64,000 nt of DNA from Pseudomonas sp. LS1212 (GTDB lineage Bacteria; Pseudomonadota; Gammaproteobacteria; Pseudomonadales; Pseudomonadaceae), in assembly GCF_024741815.1 (NCBI RefSeq), contig NZ_CP102951.1, forward strand, positions 2,433,001-2,497,000, read 5' to 3'. Of the stretch, positions 8,561 to 17,518 are shown piece by piece; the stretch's first letter is position 1; each line of letters starts with the position of its first letter. Position numbers and translations under genes: made by a program. Below the pieces are notes generated by a model. It was given only the letters and a program-made list of their open reading frames with translations, ran no database searches and was not told the DNA's origin.

Positions 8561-9928
8561 TTATGCGGCCTCCACGTTAAGCATCAGTTGGGCATGGATG
8601 GCCTCGGCGGCCAGTTTGCCGTGCTGCACGGCCTGGACGGTGAGGTCCTGGCCGAGCGACGTGCAGTCACCGCCGGCATAGACGCCGGGAACACTGGTTC
8701 GCAGTTGCTCGTCGACCAGGATGCGGTCGCCATCGCGCTTGAGTTCAGCGGCCAGCGGATCGCTCAGAGCGTTGTCGTCGAAGCATTGGCCGATGGCCTT
8801 GAAGATCGCGTCGGCAGCAAGCTCGAAGGTTTCGCCCGTGGTGCACAGGCGGCCGTTCTCCAGGTGAGTGCGGGCAAACTGCATGCCGCGAACGCGGCCC
8901 TGGTCATCGAGCAGTACCTGCTGCGGTTGCGCCCAGGTCAGCAGGCGCACCTGATTGGCCTTGGCGATGTCTTGCTCATGCCTGGTGGCGCCCATGTCCT
9001 CCAGGCCCCGGCGGTACACCAGGTTGACATCCCGGGCGCCCAGGCGGGCCATTTGCACGGCCATGTCGATGGCCGTGTTACCGGCACCGATCACGATGCA
9101 GCGGTCGGCCAGTGGCAGGCTTGTCAGGTCGTCGGCCTGGCGCAGCTCACGGATGTACCGGGTGGCGGCAAGCATGCCGGGCGCGCTGTCATCGGCCAGG
9201 CCCAGCTGGCGGCTGGCGGCAAGGCCGAGCCCGAGGAACACCGCGTCGAACTGCTGGTGCAATTCACTGAGGCTCAGGTCTACCCCCAGGGTGCGGCCGT
9301 GGCGAATCTCGATGCCGCCGATTTCCAGCAGGAAAGCCACTTCGCGCTGGGCGAAATCGTCCACCAGCTTGTATTTGGCGATGCCGTATTCGTTGAGCCC
9401 GCCGGCTTTTTCAGAAGCCTCGAAGATCACCACGTCGTGGCCGTGCAGCGCCAACCGATGGGCGCAGGACAAGCCGGCCGGGCCCGCACCGACCACTGCA
9501 ATGCGCTTGCCGGTAGCGGCAGCGCGTTGAAAGGGGTGCTCGCTGAAGTGGGCGTTGTCCAGGGCATAGCGCTGCAGTTGCCCGATCAGCACCGGGGCGC
9601 ACTCTTGATGGTGGTTGCGTACGCAGGCTTGCTGGCACAGCACCTCGGTGGGGCAGACCCGGGCGCAACTGCCGCCAAGGATATTGGCCGAGAGGATTTT
9701 TTCGGCGGCGCCCTGGACGTTCTCCTGGTTGATGTTGCGGATGAAGGAGGGGATGTCGATTTCGCTGGGGCACGCGTTGACGCAAGGCGCGTCGTAGCAG
9801 TACAGGCAGCGCGAGCTTTCCAGCACGGCCTGGCGGGCGTTGAGTGGGGGTGCCAGATCGCTGAAGCGGTCTGCCAGGGTGGTCGCATCGTTGCGTGGTT
9901 GCGGCAAGTGGTTCAGGGATTCGATCAC
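8561..9928 (-). CDS. preT: NAD-dependent dihydropyrimidine dehydrogenase subunit PreT
   Basis: 455 aa, starting at a GTG (9928) with a GAGG ribosome binding site upstream. The N-terminal domain has Fe-S cysteines (CLYCYDAPCVNACP, then CARVCPTEVLCQQAC). It is followed by FAD binding (IAVVGAGPAGLSCAHRLALH) and NAD binding (VIGAGNTAIDMAVQMARLGA), and ends with the second FAD signature VYAGGDCT. This glutamate-synthase-small-subunit-like flavoprotein passes electrons from NADH to PreA. First gene of the preT-preA unit; a palindromic repeat lies between it and dihydropyrimidinase upstream. Confidence 0.95.
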   Translation of the reverse strand: MIESLNHLPQPRNDATTLADRFSDLAPPLNARQAVLESSRCLYCYDAPCVNACPSEIDIPSFIRNINQENVQGAAEKILSANILGGSCARVCPTEVLCQQACVRNHHQECAPVLIGQLQRYALDNAHFSEHPFQRAAATGKRIAVVGAGPAGLSCAHRLALHGHDVVIFEASEKAGGLNEYGIAKYKLVDDFAQREVAFLLEIGGIEIRHGRTLGVDLSLSELHQQFDAVFLGLGLAASRQLGLADDSAPGMLAATRYIRELRQADDLTSLPLADRCIVIGAGNTAIDMAVQMARLGARDVNLVYRRGLEDMGATRHEQDIAKANQVRLLTWAQPQQVLLDDQGRVRGMQFARTHLENGRLCTTGETFELAADAIFKAIGQCFDDNALSDPLAAELKRDGDRILVDEQLRTSVPGVYAGGDCTSLGQDLTVQAVQHGKLAAEAIHAQLMLNVEAA

Positions 9929-9969
9929 GGTAGTGGCCTCATATTCTTATTGACCTGGGCAGAACTCCC

Positions 9970-10073
9970 GTAGCCGCTGCCGAAGGCTGCGCTCGCGTGC
10001 GAAGCACGCGCAAGATCTCAAGATCGCCGGGGAGCCCCTTCGGGACTCCAGCGCAGCCTTCGGCAGCGGCTAC
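9970..10073. repeat. Long palindromic intergenic element, copy 1
   Basis: A 104-bp element whose outermost 22 bases (beginning GTAGCCGCTGCCGAAGG) are perfectly inverted at its right end. The interior contains GGGGAGCCCCTTCGGGACTCC and smaller hairpins. A second copy with the same plan lies at 39596-39706. It sits between hydA and preT, so it is probably transcribed in that operon and would form a strong structure in the mRNA. Confidence 0.85.
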
Positions 10074-10106
10074 ACGGTTCGCCATTTGCCCCAAAAATAT
10101 CTACAG

Positions 10107-11546
10107 TCAGCGGTCGACCGGGATCGGGCGGCGCTGTTCGGCACGCTTTTGCAGCAGATCGAACACCGCCGGGTAGGCCGGTCGCTCGATATAGCGCCCC
10201 GCCCCGCGTTCGGCCCTAAGGTCACCGTTGGCCCAGACCAGCCGGCCCTGGCTGATGGTGTGGCTGGGGATGCCGCGTACGGTCTTGCCCTCGAAAATAT
10301 TGAAATCGACGTTCTGGTGATGGGTCGCAGCCGAGATGGTCCGGCTGCCGTGAGGGTCCCAGAGCACCAGATCGGCATCGGCACCCACGCGGATCGTGCC
10401 CTTGCGCGGGAACAGGTTGAAAATCTTCGCGGTGTTGGTCGAGGTCAAGGCAACGAAGTCATGCATCGACAACTTGCCGCTGTTGACGCCCTCGTCCCAG
10501 AGCACGGCCATGCGATCCTCGATGCCGGCGGTGCCATTGGGAATCTTGCTGAAATCGTCGCGGCCGGCCGCCTTCTGCTCGGCGCAGAAGCAGCAGTGGT
10601 CGGTAGCGGTGGTGTGCAGGTTGCCGGACTGCAGGCCTTGCCAGAGGGCCTCCTGGTGACCGCGTGGGCGGAAGGGCGGGCTCATCACATAACCAGCGGC
10701 GGTCTGCCAGTCGGGGTGGCGGTAGACGCTGTCATCGAGCATCAGGTGCCCGGCCAGCACTTCGCCGTAGACCGGTTGGCCCTTGGCCCGCGCGTAGCGG
10801 ATCTCATCGAGGGCTTCGCGGGTCGAGACATGCACCAGGTACAGCGGTGTACCCAGGGTTTCGGCGATGCGAATGGCGCGGCTGGCGGCTTCGCCCTCGA
10901 CTTGCGAGGGGCGCGACAGGGGATGGGCTTCGGGCCCGGTGAGGCCCTGGGCGAGCAATTTGCGTTGCAGGTGATAGACCAGTTCGCCGTTCTCGGCGTG
11001 CACGGTGGGCACCGCGCCCAGTTCCAGGCAGCGTTCGAAGCTGGCGACCAGGGTGTCGTCGGCCGCCATGATCGCATTCTTGTAGGCCATGAAATGCTTG
11101 AAGCTGTTCACCCCGTGGAGGTTGACCAGTTCGGCCATCTCGAAGCGAACCTGTTCGCTCCACCAGGTGATGGCAACGTGAAAGCCATAGTCGGCTGCGG
11201 ATTTTTCTGCCCAGCTGCGCCATTGGTGAAAGGCTTCGAGCAGTGATTGTTGCGGATTGGGAATGACGAAGTCGATGATCGAGGTCGTGCCCCCGGCAAG
11301 GCCTGCGGCAGTGCCGCTGAAGAAGTCTTCGCTGGCCACCGTCCCCATGAAGGGCAGTTGCATGTGGGTGTGCGGGTCGATGCCGCCAGGCATCAAATAC
11401 TGGCCGCTGCCATCGAGCACTTCGCAACCGGCCGGCGGGTCGAGGTTTTCACCGATGGCCTGGATCAGGCCGCCGTCACACAGCACATCAGCGCGATAAC
11501 ATTCTTCGTGAGTGACCACGGTGGCACCACGGATCAACAAAGTCAT
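10107..11546 (-). CDS. hydA: Dihydropyrimidinase
   Basis: 479 aa from the ATG of MTLLIRGATVVTHEECYRAD; 25 upstream in-frame codons lie in the promoter region and are not family-like. Amidohydrolase fold: metal-binding HxH in GGIDPHTHMQLPF (near residue 60), the carbamylated Lys in VNSFKHFMAYK, VHAENGELV and LVHVSTREA supplying His ligands, and a catalytic DHCCF segment. It opens dihydrouracil/dihydrothymine to N-carbamoyl-beta-alanine (or the beta-aminoisobutyrate analogue), step two after PreAT. Divergent from the NCS1 transporter gene. Confidence 0.95.
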   Translation of the reverse strand: MTLLIRGATVVTHEECYRADVLCDGGLIQAIGENLDPPAGCEVLDGSGQYLMPGGIDPHTHMQLPFMGTVASEDFFSGTAAGLAGGTTSIIDFVIPNPQQSLLEAFHQWRSWAEKSAADYGFHVAITWWSEQVRFEMAELVNLHGVNSFKHFMAYKNAIMAADDTLVASFERCLELGAVPTVHAENGELVYHLQRKLLAQGLTGPEAHPLSRPSQVEGEAASRAIRIAETLGTPLYLVHVSTREALDEIRYARAKGQPVYGEVLAGHLMLDDSVYRHPDWQTAAGYVMSPPFRPRGHQEALWQGLQSGNLHTTATDHCCFCAEQKAAGRDDFSKIPNGTAGIEDRMAVLWDEGVNSGKLSMHDFVALTSTNTAKIFNLFPRKGTIRVGADADLVLWDPHGSRTISAATHHQNVDFNIFEGKTVRGIPSHTISQGRLVWANGDLRAERGAGRYIERPAYPAVFDLLQKRAEQRRPIPVDR

Positions 11547-11841
11547 ACCGAGTTCCTCGCAGGCTGGACCGGTGCATTGCCGGTACTGGTTTTTTCTTGT
11601 GCCGTCCTGGCGGAAGTTCAATTCCTGCCAGTGGTGTCAAGATTTGAATCTAGTTGCTGATTTTCGATTGAGCAAGATTTTTTATATAAGCTTATAACCA
11701 TGGCAACTTATTGATTGATAAGGATAAAAAATTGTTCAGACAGTATTCGGTAAAAGTCTGGGCCGGTTGGCGAGCTTGACAGGAAGCAGAAATGGTCAAG
11801 ATTCCACATGAGTGAACAACCCGAAAAACCGTGGAGCGGCC
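11547..11841. promoter_or_regulatory. Divergent promoter region of the pyrimidine genes, with palindrome 11685-11696
   Basis: This 295-bp AT-rich gap separates hydA (minus) from the transporter (plus) and must hold both promoters. The clearest element is TATAAGCTTATA (11685-11696), a perfect 12-bp palindrome. It could be a regulator site or simply a -10-rich stretch. No protein-coding signal. Confidence 0.5.
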
Positions 11842-13332
11842 ATGCACCAGATCAGATCGCAAGTGACCGAGCGTGAAGGCCTGTATGAGCTTGAAGCCGG
11901 TAGCGATGTACTCGACAGTCCTCGTTACAACCACGACATCGCGCCCACCAAAGTGCGCGAGCGAACCTGGAACAAGTGGCACATCACCGCCCTGTGGGTC
12001 GGCATGTCGATCTGTGTGCCGACCTATACCCTGGGCGGTGTACTCACGGCGTATTTCGGCCTGTCGGTAGGCGAGGCGCTGCTGGCGATCCTGCTGGCCA
12101 ACATCGTTGTGCTGATTCCCCTGACCCTCAACGCCTTCCCCGGCACCAAGTACGGCATTCCGTTCCCGGTGCTGTTGCGTTCTTCCTTTGGCGTGATCGG
12201 CTCCAACGTGCCGTGCCTGATCCGGGCCCTGGTGGCCTGCGGCTGGTTCGGTATCCAGACGATGTTCGGCGGCCTGGCCATTCACCTGTTCCTCGGGTCG
12301 CTGTCGGCAGACTGGAAAAGCCTGGGTGGCACCGGCGAGGTGATTGGTTTCATGCTGTTCTGGGTCTTGAACCTGTGGGTGGTGCTGCGCGGCGCCGAAT
12401 CGATCAAATGGCTGGAAACCCTCTCGGCGCCCTTGTTGGTGCTGGTCGGTGCCGGCTTGCTGGTATGGGCATTGCCGAACGTATCGGTCAGCGAATTGAT
12501 CGCACAACCGCCCAAGCGCGCGGAAGGTGCCAGCGTGTACGGCTATTTCTTCGCCGGTTTGACCGCCATGGTCGGTTTCTGGGCGACCCTGTCGTTGAAT
12601 ATCCCGGACTTCAGCCGCTATGCCAAAAGCCAGAAGGACCAGATTGTCGGGCAGATCATCGGCCTGCCGTTGACCATGTTCCTGTTCGCGGCCCTGGGTG
12701 TGGTGATGACCGCCGCATCGGCGTCCCTGGTCGGCGAGACCGTATCGGACCCTGTCACCCTGATCGGCCACATCCAAAGCCCGGTCTGGGTGGCGTTGGC
12801 CATGGCCCTGATCATCATCGCGACCTTGTCGACCAATACCGCCGCGAACATCGTTTCGCCCACCAACGACTTCCAGAATATCGCGCCCAAGCTGATCGGG
12901 CGGACCACGGCGGTGCTGCTCACCGGGTTGGTGGGGTTGGCCCTGATGGCCCACGAGTTGCTCAAGAAGCTGGGCCTGCTGGTCTCTGACGTGAGCCTGG
13001 AATCGGTCTATTCGAACTGGTTGCTGGGCTACTCCAGCTTGCTGGGGCCGATCGCCGGGATCATGGTGGTGGACTACTTCCTGATCCGCAAACAGACCCT
13101 GGACCTGGCCGGCCTGTACCGCGACGACGTTTATCCCGCCTGGAACTGGTTCGGTTTTATCGCCTTCGGCGTTCCGGTGGCGCTGACACTGCTGTCGCTG
13201 GGCAGTCCAGCCTTCAGCTGGTTCTACGACTTCGGCTGGTTCACCGGTTCGGCATTGGGCGGGTTGCTCTACTACGGACTCAGCACCCTGGGTGGCATCC
13301 AGACTGCCCGTGAAGCCAAGCCCAGCGCCTGA
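11842..13332 (+). CDS. NCS1 family nucleobase:cation symporter (uracil/allantoin/hydantoin type)
   Basis: 496 aa from ATG 11842 (GTGGAG ribosome binding site 7 nt upstream); an in-frame GTG at 11812 is possible but less supported. The soluble N-terminus (SPRYNHDIAPTKVRERTWNKW) is typical of NCS1 carriers, followed by about 12 hydrophobic segments such as HITALWVGMSICVPTYTLGG, GTKYGIPFPVLLRSSFGV and NTAANIVSPTNDFQNIAP. It sits between dihydropyrimidinase and the N-carbamoyl hydrolase, so it probably imports uracil, thymine or their dihydro forms across the inner membrane with Na+ or H+. Confidence 0.93.
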   Translation: MHQIRSQVTEREGLYELEAGSDVLDSPRYNHDIAPTKVRERTWNKWHITALWVGMSICVPTYTLGGVLTAYFGLSVGEALLAILLANIVVLIPLTLNAFPGTKYGIPFPVLLRSSFGVIGSNVPCLIRALVACGWFGIQTMFGGLAIHLFLGSLSADWKSLGGTGEVIGFMLFWVLNLWVVLRGAESIKWLETLSAPLLVLVGAGLLVWALPNVSVSELIAQPPKRAEGASVYGYFFAGLTAMVGFWATLSLNIPDFSRYAKSQKDQIVGQIIGLPLTMFLFAALGVVMTAASASLVGETVSDPVTLIGHIQSPVWVALAMALIIIATLSTNTAANIVSPTNDFQNIAPKLIGRTTAVLLTGLVGLALMAHELLKKLGLLVSDVSLESVYSNWLLGYSSLLGPIAGIMVVDYFLIRKQTLDLAGLYRDDVYPAWNWFGFIAFGVPVALTLLSLGSPAFSWFYDFGWFTGSALGGLLYYGLSTLGGIQTAREAKPSA

Positions 13333-13375
13333 CAAAAAGGGGATTCGGACCCCACTTCTGCCTGAGGAGGTCACC

Positions 13376-14659
13376 ATGAGCGCAGCACAAGACGTACTGC
13401 AGTCCACCCACCGGCACATCGACAGCGACCGCCTCTGGAAATCGCTGATGGACCTGGCCCGGCTCGGGGCCACGGTCAAGGGCGGCGTTTGTCGCCTGGC
13501 CCTGAGCGACCTCGATCGCCAGGCGCGCGACATGTTCGTGCAATGGGCTGAAGAGGCGGGCTGTACGGTCAGCATCGATGCGGTGGGCAATATCTTTGCC
13601 CGTCGGCCGGGGCGCAACCCGCAGCTGCCGCCGGTGATGACCGGCAGCCATATCGATACCCAGCCCACCGGTGGCAAGTTCGACGGCTGTTTCGGCGTGC
13701 TGGCAGGCCTTGAGGTGTTGCGCACGCTCAATGACCTCAAGGTCGAGACCGAAGCGCCGCTGGAGGTAGTGGTCTGGACCAACGAGGAGGGCTCGCGCTT
13801 TGCGCCGTGCATGATGGGCTCCGGGGTTTTTGCCGAGAAATTCACCCTGAAGGAAACCCTGGCCAAGACCGATGCCGAGGGCATCACGGTAGGCCAGGCC
13901 CTCAATGCCATTGGCTACGCCGGCCCGCGCGCGGTCAGCGGGCATGCGGTGGGGGCGTATTTCGAGGCGCATATCGAGCAGGGCCCGATTCTCGAAGATC
14001 AACACAAGACCATTGGCGTGGTGCTCGGCGCGCTTGGGCAGAAGTGGTTCGACCTGACCTTGAACGGCGTCGAAGCCCATGCCGGGCCGACCCCCATGCA
14101 CCTGCGCAGGGATGCTCTGGTCGGGGCCAGCGCGGTGGTTGCAGCGGTCAACCGGGTTGCGCTGGAACATCAACCGCACGCCTGTGGCACGGTGGGTTGC
14201 CTGCAGGCTTACCCGGGCTCGCGAAACGTGATTCCGGGGGAGGTCAGGATGACGCTGGACTTCAGGCATCTGGAGCCTGCGCGGCTGGACTCGATGATCG
14301 CCCAGGTGCGCCAGGTGATCGAGAGCACCTGCCTGCAGCACCACCTGAGTTTCACCTTGAAGCCGACGGCCGACTTCCCGCCGCTGTACTTCGAGAAGGG
14401 CTGTGTCGATGCCGTGCGCAGCGCGGCGCAGGCCCTGGGGCTGTCGCACATGGATATCGTCAGCGGCGCCGGGCATGACGCGATCTTCCTTGCCGAGCTG
14501 GGGCCGGCGGGGATGATCTTCGTGCCGTGCGAAGGGGGTATCAGCCACAACGAAATCGAGAACGCCGATCCGGATGACCTGGCGGCGGGGTGTGCGGTGT
14601 TGCTGCGGGCGATGCTGGCGGCGTCGGAGGCGATTGCCAAGGCGCAGTTGGCGGCTTGA
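13376..14659 (+). CDS. Zn-dependent amidohydrolase, probable beta-ureidopropionase (N-carbamoyl-beta-alanine amidohydrolase)
   Basis: 427 aa from ATG 13376, with GAGGAGG 7 nt upstream. M20-family hydrolase of the AllC/AmaB/PydC group. Metal ligands are in GSHIDTQPTGGKFDG, in WTNEEGSRFAPCMMGSGVF (Glu-Glu plus catalytic base), in YFEAHIEQGP and in the C-terminal GGISHNEIE. The dimerisation/substrate domain shows AHAGPTPMHLRRDAL. By position it completes the reductive pathway, releasing beta-alanine, CO2 and ammonia. An N-carbamoyl-L-amino-acid hydrolase cannot be excluded from motifs alone. 43 bp after the transporter, same operon. Confidence 0.92.
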   Translation: MSAAQDVLQSTHRHIDSDRLWKSLMDLARLGATVKGGVCRLALSDLDRQARDMFVQWAEEAGCTVSIDAVGNIFARRPGRNPQLPPVMTGSHIDTQPTGGKFDGCFGVLAGLEVLRTLNDLKVETEAPLEVVVWTNEEGSRFAPCMMGSGVFAEKFTLKETLAKTDAEGITVGQALNAIGYAGPRAVSGHAVGAYFEAHIEQGPILEDQHKTIGVVLGALGQKWFDLTLNGVEAHAGPTPMHLRRDALVGASAVVAAVNRVALEHQPHACGTVGCLQAYPGSRNVIPGEVRMTLDFRHLEPARLDSMIAQVRQVIESTCLQHHLSFTLKPTADFPPLYFEKGCVDAVRSAAQALGLSHMDIVSGAGHDAIFLAELGPAGMIFVPCEGGISHNEIENADPDDLAAGCAVLLRAMLAASEAIAKAQLAA

Positions 14660-14683
14660 TTCTCTGTTGCCTGTAAGGGCCTC

Positions 14684-14752
14684 ATCGCTGGCAAGCCAGC
14701 TCCCACAAAGATCGAATACATTGGCCCCTGTGGGAGCTGACTTGCCAGCGAT
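14684..14752. repeat. Paired REP element (inverted)
   Basis: ATCGCTGGCAAGCCAGCTCC and an inverted partner with one mismatch (GAGCTGACTTGCC) are separated by about 20 nt. It lies downstream of the hydrolase and faces the convergent gspF gene. It is followed at 14768-14848 by a markedly AT-rich 80-bp stretch in which no gene is seen. Confidence 0.88.
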
Positions 14753-14846
14753 AAGCTCCGAAGGAGCCTCAGTAATCACATTAAATTATCAATTTAACTT
14801 AATGATTAATAAAAACAAAAGTCACGAAATTAAAGTAATTTCTAAC

Positions 14847-16034
14847 TTACCGAATGCTGGAAGCCAGCTCAAAAATCGGAATATACATCAGGATCACTAT
14901 CACCCCGATCAGCAACCCGATGAACGTCATCAGCAACGGCTCGAACAGCCGCACGAACCACTCCAGCCAGCGGCTCATCTCCTCGTCGTAGAAGTCGGCG
15001 GTGCGCTCCATCATCTGCCCCAGGTTGCCGGACTGTTCACCGGCGCGCAGCAAGCGCAGCGAGACCGGCGTCGAAAGTTTGTTCTGCTCCAATGCGCTGG
15101 ACAGCGCCTGGCCTTCGCGAATGCGTTCGCTGGCCTGATCCAGACGGGTACGCGAGGCCGCATTGAGCAAGCCTCGAACCATGCCCATGGCCGTCAGAAT
15201 CGGAATGCCGCCCTGCAGCAGAATCCCCAATGAGCGGTAGAAGCGTGCCAGTTCATACATGAACAGCCGCTGGTGCACGGCCGGAACACGTTCGATCAGG
15301 CGGTTGAGGGCGCGGCGAAATCCGGCCTGGCGCATCAACAGCGCCAGCGCGGCCAGCGCGCCGAACAGGCCGCCGAACAGTTCAGCCTGATGCGCGTGCA
15401 GGAACAGGCCGGCATGCATCAACAGTCGCGACAGCCAGGGCAGGTTGTTGCCCAGCCCTTCGAACACCAGGCTGAAACGTGGCACCACGTACCCCATCAG
15501 GAACAACACCACGCCGCCGCCGACGATCAACAGCAGCAGGGGATAGATGGAAGCGCTGACGATCTTCTGCCGGACCTCGTCCATGCGCTGGCGATAACTC
15601 ACGTAACGGCCCAGCGCCTCGCCGACCGCCCCGGTTTTTTCACTCGACTGCACCAGCGCCACGTACAGCGGTGGAAACACCTGCGGGTCATGCGCCAGGG
15701 CCTGGGAGAAGGACTTGCCTTCGTACAGCAGGCGGACCAGCTCATCGAGGGTTTTTCGCGCCTGGGGGGCCGACTCTTTCTCGGCCAGGCTTTCCAGTGC
15801 GTCGATCAAGGGCAGGCCGGCATTGAGCAAGGTGGTCAGTTCCTGGCTGAACAACACCAGCGCAAAGGTTTCGCCGCGGCTCCAGCGCAGGCTGGGCAAG
15901 CGTTGCATGCTGCGCAGGCTCAACACCCGCAGCCCCTGTTCCTCGGCCTGCCGGCGAGCCTCGGCAGGCCCGCTGGCCTCGATCACCAGCGACACCACTG
16001 CCTGGTTGCCGACTGCCTTGAGTTGATAGCGCAT
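14847..16034 (-). CDS. gspF: Type II secretion system inner-membrane platform protein GspF
   Basis: 395 aa from ATG 16034 (MRYQLKAVGNQAV). It has the two repeated T2SSF domains (FSQELTTLLNAGLPLIDALE near residues 70-90 and FYRSLGILLQGGIPILTAM near 270). Membrane segments follow IVSASIYPLLLLIVGGGVVL and end with FEPLLMTFIGLLIGVIVILM. In type II secretion/type IV pilus machines it links the GspE ATPase to the pseudopilus. It is downstream of gspG (14 bp between gspG stop and gspF start) in a two-gene minus-strand unit, separated by the mnxG operon from the rest of the secretion genes. Confidence 0.93.
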   Translation of the reverse strand: MRYQLKAVGNQAVVSLVIEASGPAEARRQAEEQGLRVLSLRSMQRLPSLRWSRGETFALVLFSQELTTLLNAGLPLIDALESLAEKESAPQARKTLDELVRLLYEGKSFSQALAHDPQVFPPLYVALVQSSEKTGAVGEALGRYVSYRQRMDEVRQKIVSASIYPLLLLIVGGGVVLFLMGYVVPRFSLVFEGLGNNLPWLSRLLMHAGLFLHAHQAELFGGLFGALAALALLMRQAGFRRALNRLIERVPAVHQRLFMYELARFYRSLGILLQGGIPILTAMGMVRGLLNAASRTRLDQASERIREGQALSSALEQNKLSTPVSLRLLRAGEQSGNLGQMMERTADFYDEEMSRWLEWFVRLFEPLLMTFIGLLIGVIVILMYIPIFELASSIR

Positions 16035-16048
16035 GGTTTGGCCCTCGC

Positions 16049-16483
16049 TCACTGCCAGCTGGTTATTTCGGCGTTTTCGCCTTCGCCGCCCGGCTGGCCG
16101 TCCTTGCCCATGGACAACAGGTCGAATTCGCCATTCTCGCCAGGCGCGCGATAGACATAGTTGCGACCCCAGGGGTCTTGCGGAACGTTTTTCTGCAAGT
16201 AGGGCCCGGCCCAGCGGGTTTCATCGGTGGGCGCTGCGGTCAGTGCCTGCAGGCCCTGTTCCGATGTCGGGTAGTGGCCGACTTCCAGGCGGTACAGATC
16301 CAGGGCCTTGGACAAGCCTTCGATTTGCGCCCGGGCAACCTTGGCTTCGGATTTGCCCAGTTGGTTGAAGTATTTGGGGGCGACGAGGCCGGCCAACAGC
16401 CCCAATACCACCAGCACCACCAGCAGTTCGAGCAGGGTGAAGCCTTGCTCACGGCGCAAGGCACGGCGTGGATAAATCGACAT
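16049..16483 (-). CDS. gspG: Major pseudopilin GspG
   Basis: 144 aa from ATG 16483 (MSIYPRRALRREQ). The prepilin motif G|FTLLELLVVL (cleavage before Phe 15, Glu at +5) is followed by the hydrophobic helix. The rest is the classical GspG body: VAPKYFNQLGKSEAKVARAQ, LDLYRLEVGHYPTSEQGL, WAGPYLQKNVPQDPWGRNY and a calcium-site-like GENGEFDLLSMGKDGQPGG near the end. It is processed by a prepilin peptidase not encoded in this window. First gene of the gspG-gspF unit. Confidence 0.96.
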   Translation of the reverse strand: MSIYPRRALRREQGFTLLELLVVLVVLGLLAGLVAPKYFNQLGKSEAKVARAQIEGLSKALDLYRLEVGHYPTSEQGLQALTAAPTDETRWAGPYLQKNVPQDPWGRNYVYRAPGENGEFDLLSMGKDGQPGGEGENAEITSWQ

Positions 16484-16536
16484 GAGGACCTCCCAGGGGC
16501 CAGGACCGCATCGACGTGCAGTCTCTGCAGGGCCTA

Positions 16537-16552
16537 TGCAAATCCCGTGCGC
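16537..16552 (-). promoter_or_regulatory. Candidate sigma-54 -24/-12 promoter for gspG-gspF (imperfect)
   Basis: On the minus strand GCGCACGGGATTTGCA aligns with TGGCACG-N4-TTGCA at the correct 12-bp spacing. It matches everywhere except the first two positions, so only one of the two key -24 guanines is present. It lies 54-69 nt upstream of the gspG start. Confidence 0.4.
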
Positions 16553-16600
16553 GAGCGGCCGGTTTCGCTGCGAAGCCCAGCCGGCAGCGCTTTGCCGACC

Positions 16601-16616
16601 CGGCACAGTGCTTGCG
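16601..16616 (+). promoter_or_regulatory. Candidate sigma-54 promoter for the lytic transglycosylase gene
   Basis: CGGCACAGTGCTTGCG matches TGGCACR-N4-TTGCW with correct GG-to-GC spacing; the first T is C and the last base is G. The start codon is 75 nt downstream, leaving room for a leader with the hairpin at 16638. Confidence 0.5.
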
Positions 16617-16637
16617 TAAGAGCAAACAACCGCGCCG

Positions 16638-16661
16638 AAAGTGGGGAATGGTCCCCACTTT
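16638..16661 (+). promoter_or_regulatory. Perfect leader hairpin
   Basis: AAAGTGGGGA (16638-16647) and TCCCCACTTT (16652-16661) form a 10-bp perfect inverted repeat around ATGG. It lies between the sigma-54-like site and the transglycosylase start. It may be an mRNA hairpin or an operator. There is no T-run, so it is not a simple terminator. Confidence 0.5.
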
Positions 16662-16690
16662 CAGGGTGGGGTGGACAGGGAGGTGGGAGC

Positions 16691-17296
16691 ATGCGACTGC
16701 TGACGCTGTATGTCCTGGCCTGGCTGGCGTTGCCGGGCAATGCACAGGCCGATATCTATGTCTCGGTGGCGGCTGATGGCAGCTATGTATTGTCCAACGT
16801 GCACCGCGCCGGGCGCCGCTATGAACGGGTGATCGCCGAGCCTGCCAGCCTTGGCAGGCCCACCGGACTGTCGGCCTCCACCGCGCAGCGACCCTATGCC
16901 GAAATGGTGGCGGCGGCGGCCACGGCCAACGCATTGCCGGCGGCCTTGCTGCACGCTGTAATCCAGGCCGAGTCGAGCTACAACCCCAGGGCGCGCTCGG
17001 ACAAGGGCGCGGCGGGCTTGATGCAGCTGATGCCCGGCACCGCCCGGGAACTGGGGGTCAGCAATGTGCTCGACCCGGCATCGAATATCCAGGGCGGGGC
17101 GCGTTACCTCAAGCGCCTGATGGTGATGTTCGACAACGATATGGCTCTGGCGCTGGCGGCCTATAACGCCGGGCCTGCGGCGGTATTGAGTCGTGGGCGA
17201 GTCATCCCGCCGTTCAGTGAGACCCAGCGCTATGTGCCCAGCGTGCTGCGCACCTATCGCGCCCTGCAGGGCCTTGCCCCGGATGCGCCGCTGTGA
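16691..17296 (+). CDS. Lytic transglycosylase, SLT domain
   Basis: 201 aa with a signal peptide (MRLLTLYVLAWLALPGNAQA). Residues 60-185 are a Slt70-type lysozyme-like domain: the catalytic Glu in LLHAVIQAESSYNP, GAAGLMQLMPGTARELGV, NIQGGARYLKRLM and ALAAYNAGPAAV. It cleaves peptidoglycan in the periplasm. Divergent from gspG and just upstream of mnxG, it may open the cell wall for assembly of the adjacent secretion system, as dedicated transglycosylases do for other envelope machines. That role is inferred from position. Confidence 0.93.
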   Translation: MRLLTLYVLAWLALPGNAQADIYVSVAADGSYVLSNVHRAGRRYERVIAEPASLGRPTGLSASTAQRPYAEMVAAAATANALPAALLHAVIQAESSYNPRARSDKGAAGLMQLMPGTARELGVSNVLDPASNIQGGARYLKRLMVMFDNDMALALAAYNAGPAAVLSRGRVIPPFSETQRYVPSVLRTYRALQGLAPDAPL

Positions 17297-17324
17297 GGGC
17301 GGGCGGAGCAATGGCCCATCCGCG

Positions 17325-17395
17325 CCCATTAATGGGTACAGCCTCCATCGCGCAGCGCCAGCCCCCGATTAATGGGGGTTGGGGGGTAAACCCCC
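17325..17395. terminator. Cluster of G/C-rich hairpins after the transglycosylase gene
   Basis: CCCATTAATGGG (17325-17336), CCCCC-GATTAAT-GGGGG (17362-17378) and GGGGG-TAAA-CCCCC (to 17395) follow one another between the slt and mnxG genes. None is followed by a clear T-run, so factor-independent termination is uncertain. The repeated ATTAATGGG core is notable. Confidence 0.4.
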
Positions 17396-17448
17396 AATGC
17401 AGCTTCGAGATTTGCTCTTAACTATCTGAATATAAACAATAAAATATA

Positions 17449-17464
17449 TGGCACGGGCCTTGCT
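17449..17464 (+). promoter_or_regulatory. Sigma-54 promoter of mnxG (perfect consensus)
   Basis: TGGCACGGGCCTTGCT is an exact TGGCACG-N4-TTGCT match with 12-bp GG-GC spacing. The expected transcription start is near 17475 and the mnxG ATG is at 17519. In P. putida GB-1 mnxG expression is known to need the NtrC-type regulator MnxR, which fits a sigma-54 promoter; no MnxR or MnxS gene is in this window. Confidence 0.85.
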
Positions 17465-17518
17465 CCAGCGGTTCTATCGATCCCCGCAGCGGCGAAATGA
17501 CCCCGGAGGCCCGCCACC

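Noticed and set aside
11692..13911. 739-aa minus-strand frame opposite the NCS1 transporter and hydrolase
   Set aside because: It spans two well-supported genes of the other strand and the gap between them, is rich in Arg/Gln/Gly low-complexity peptide, and matches no family.
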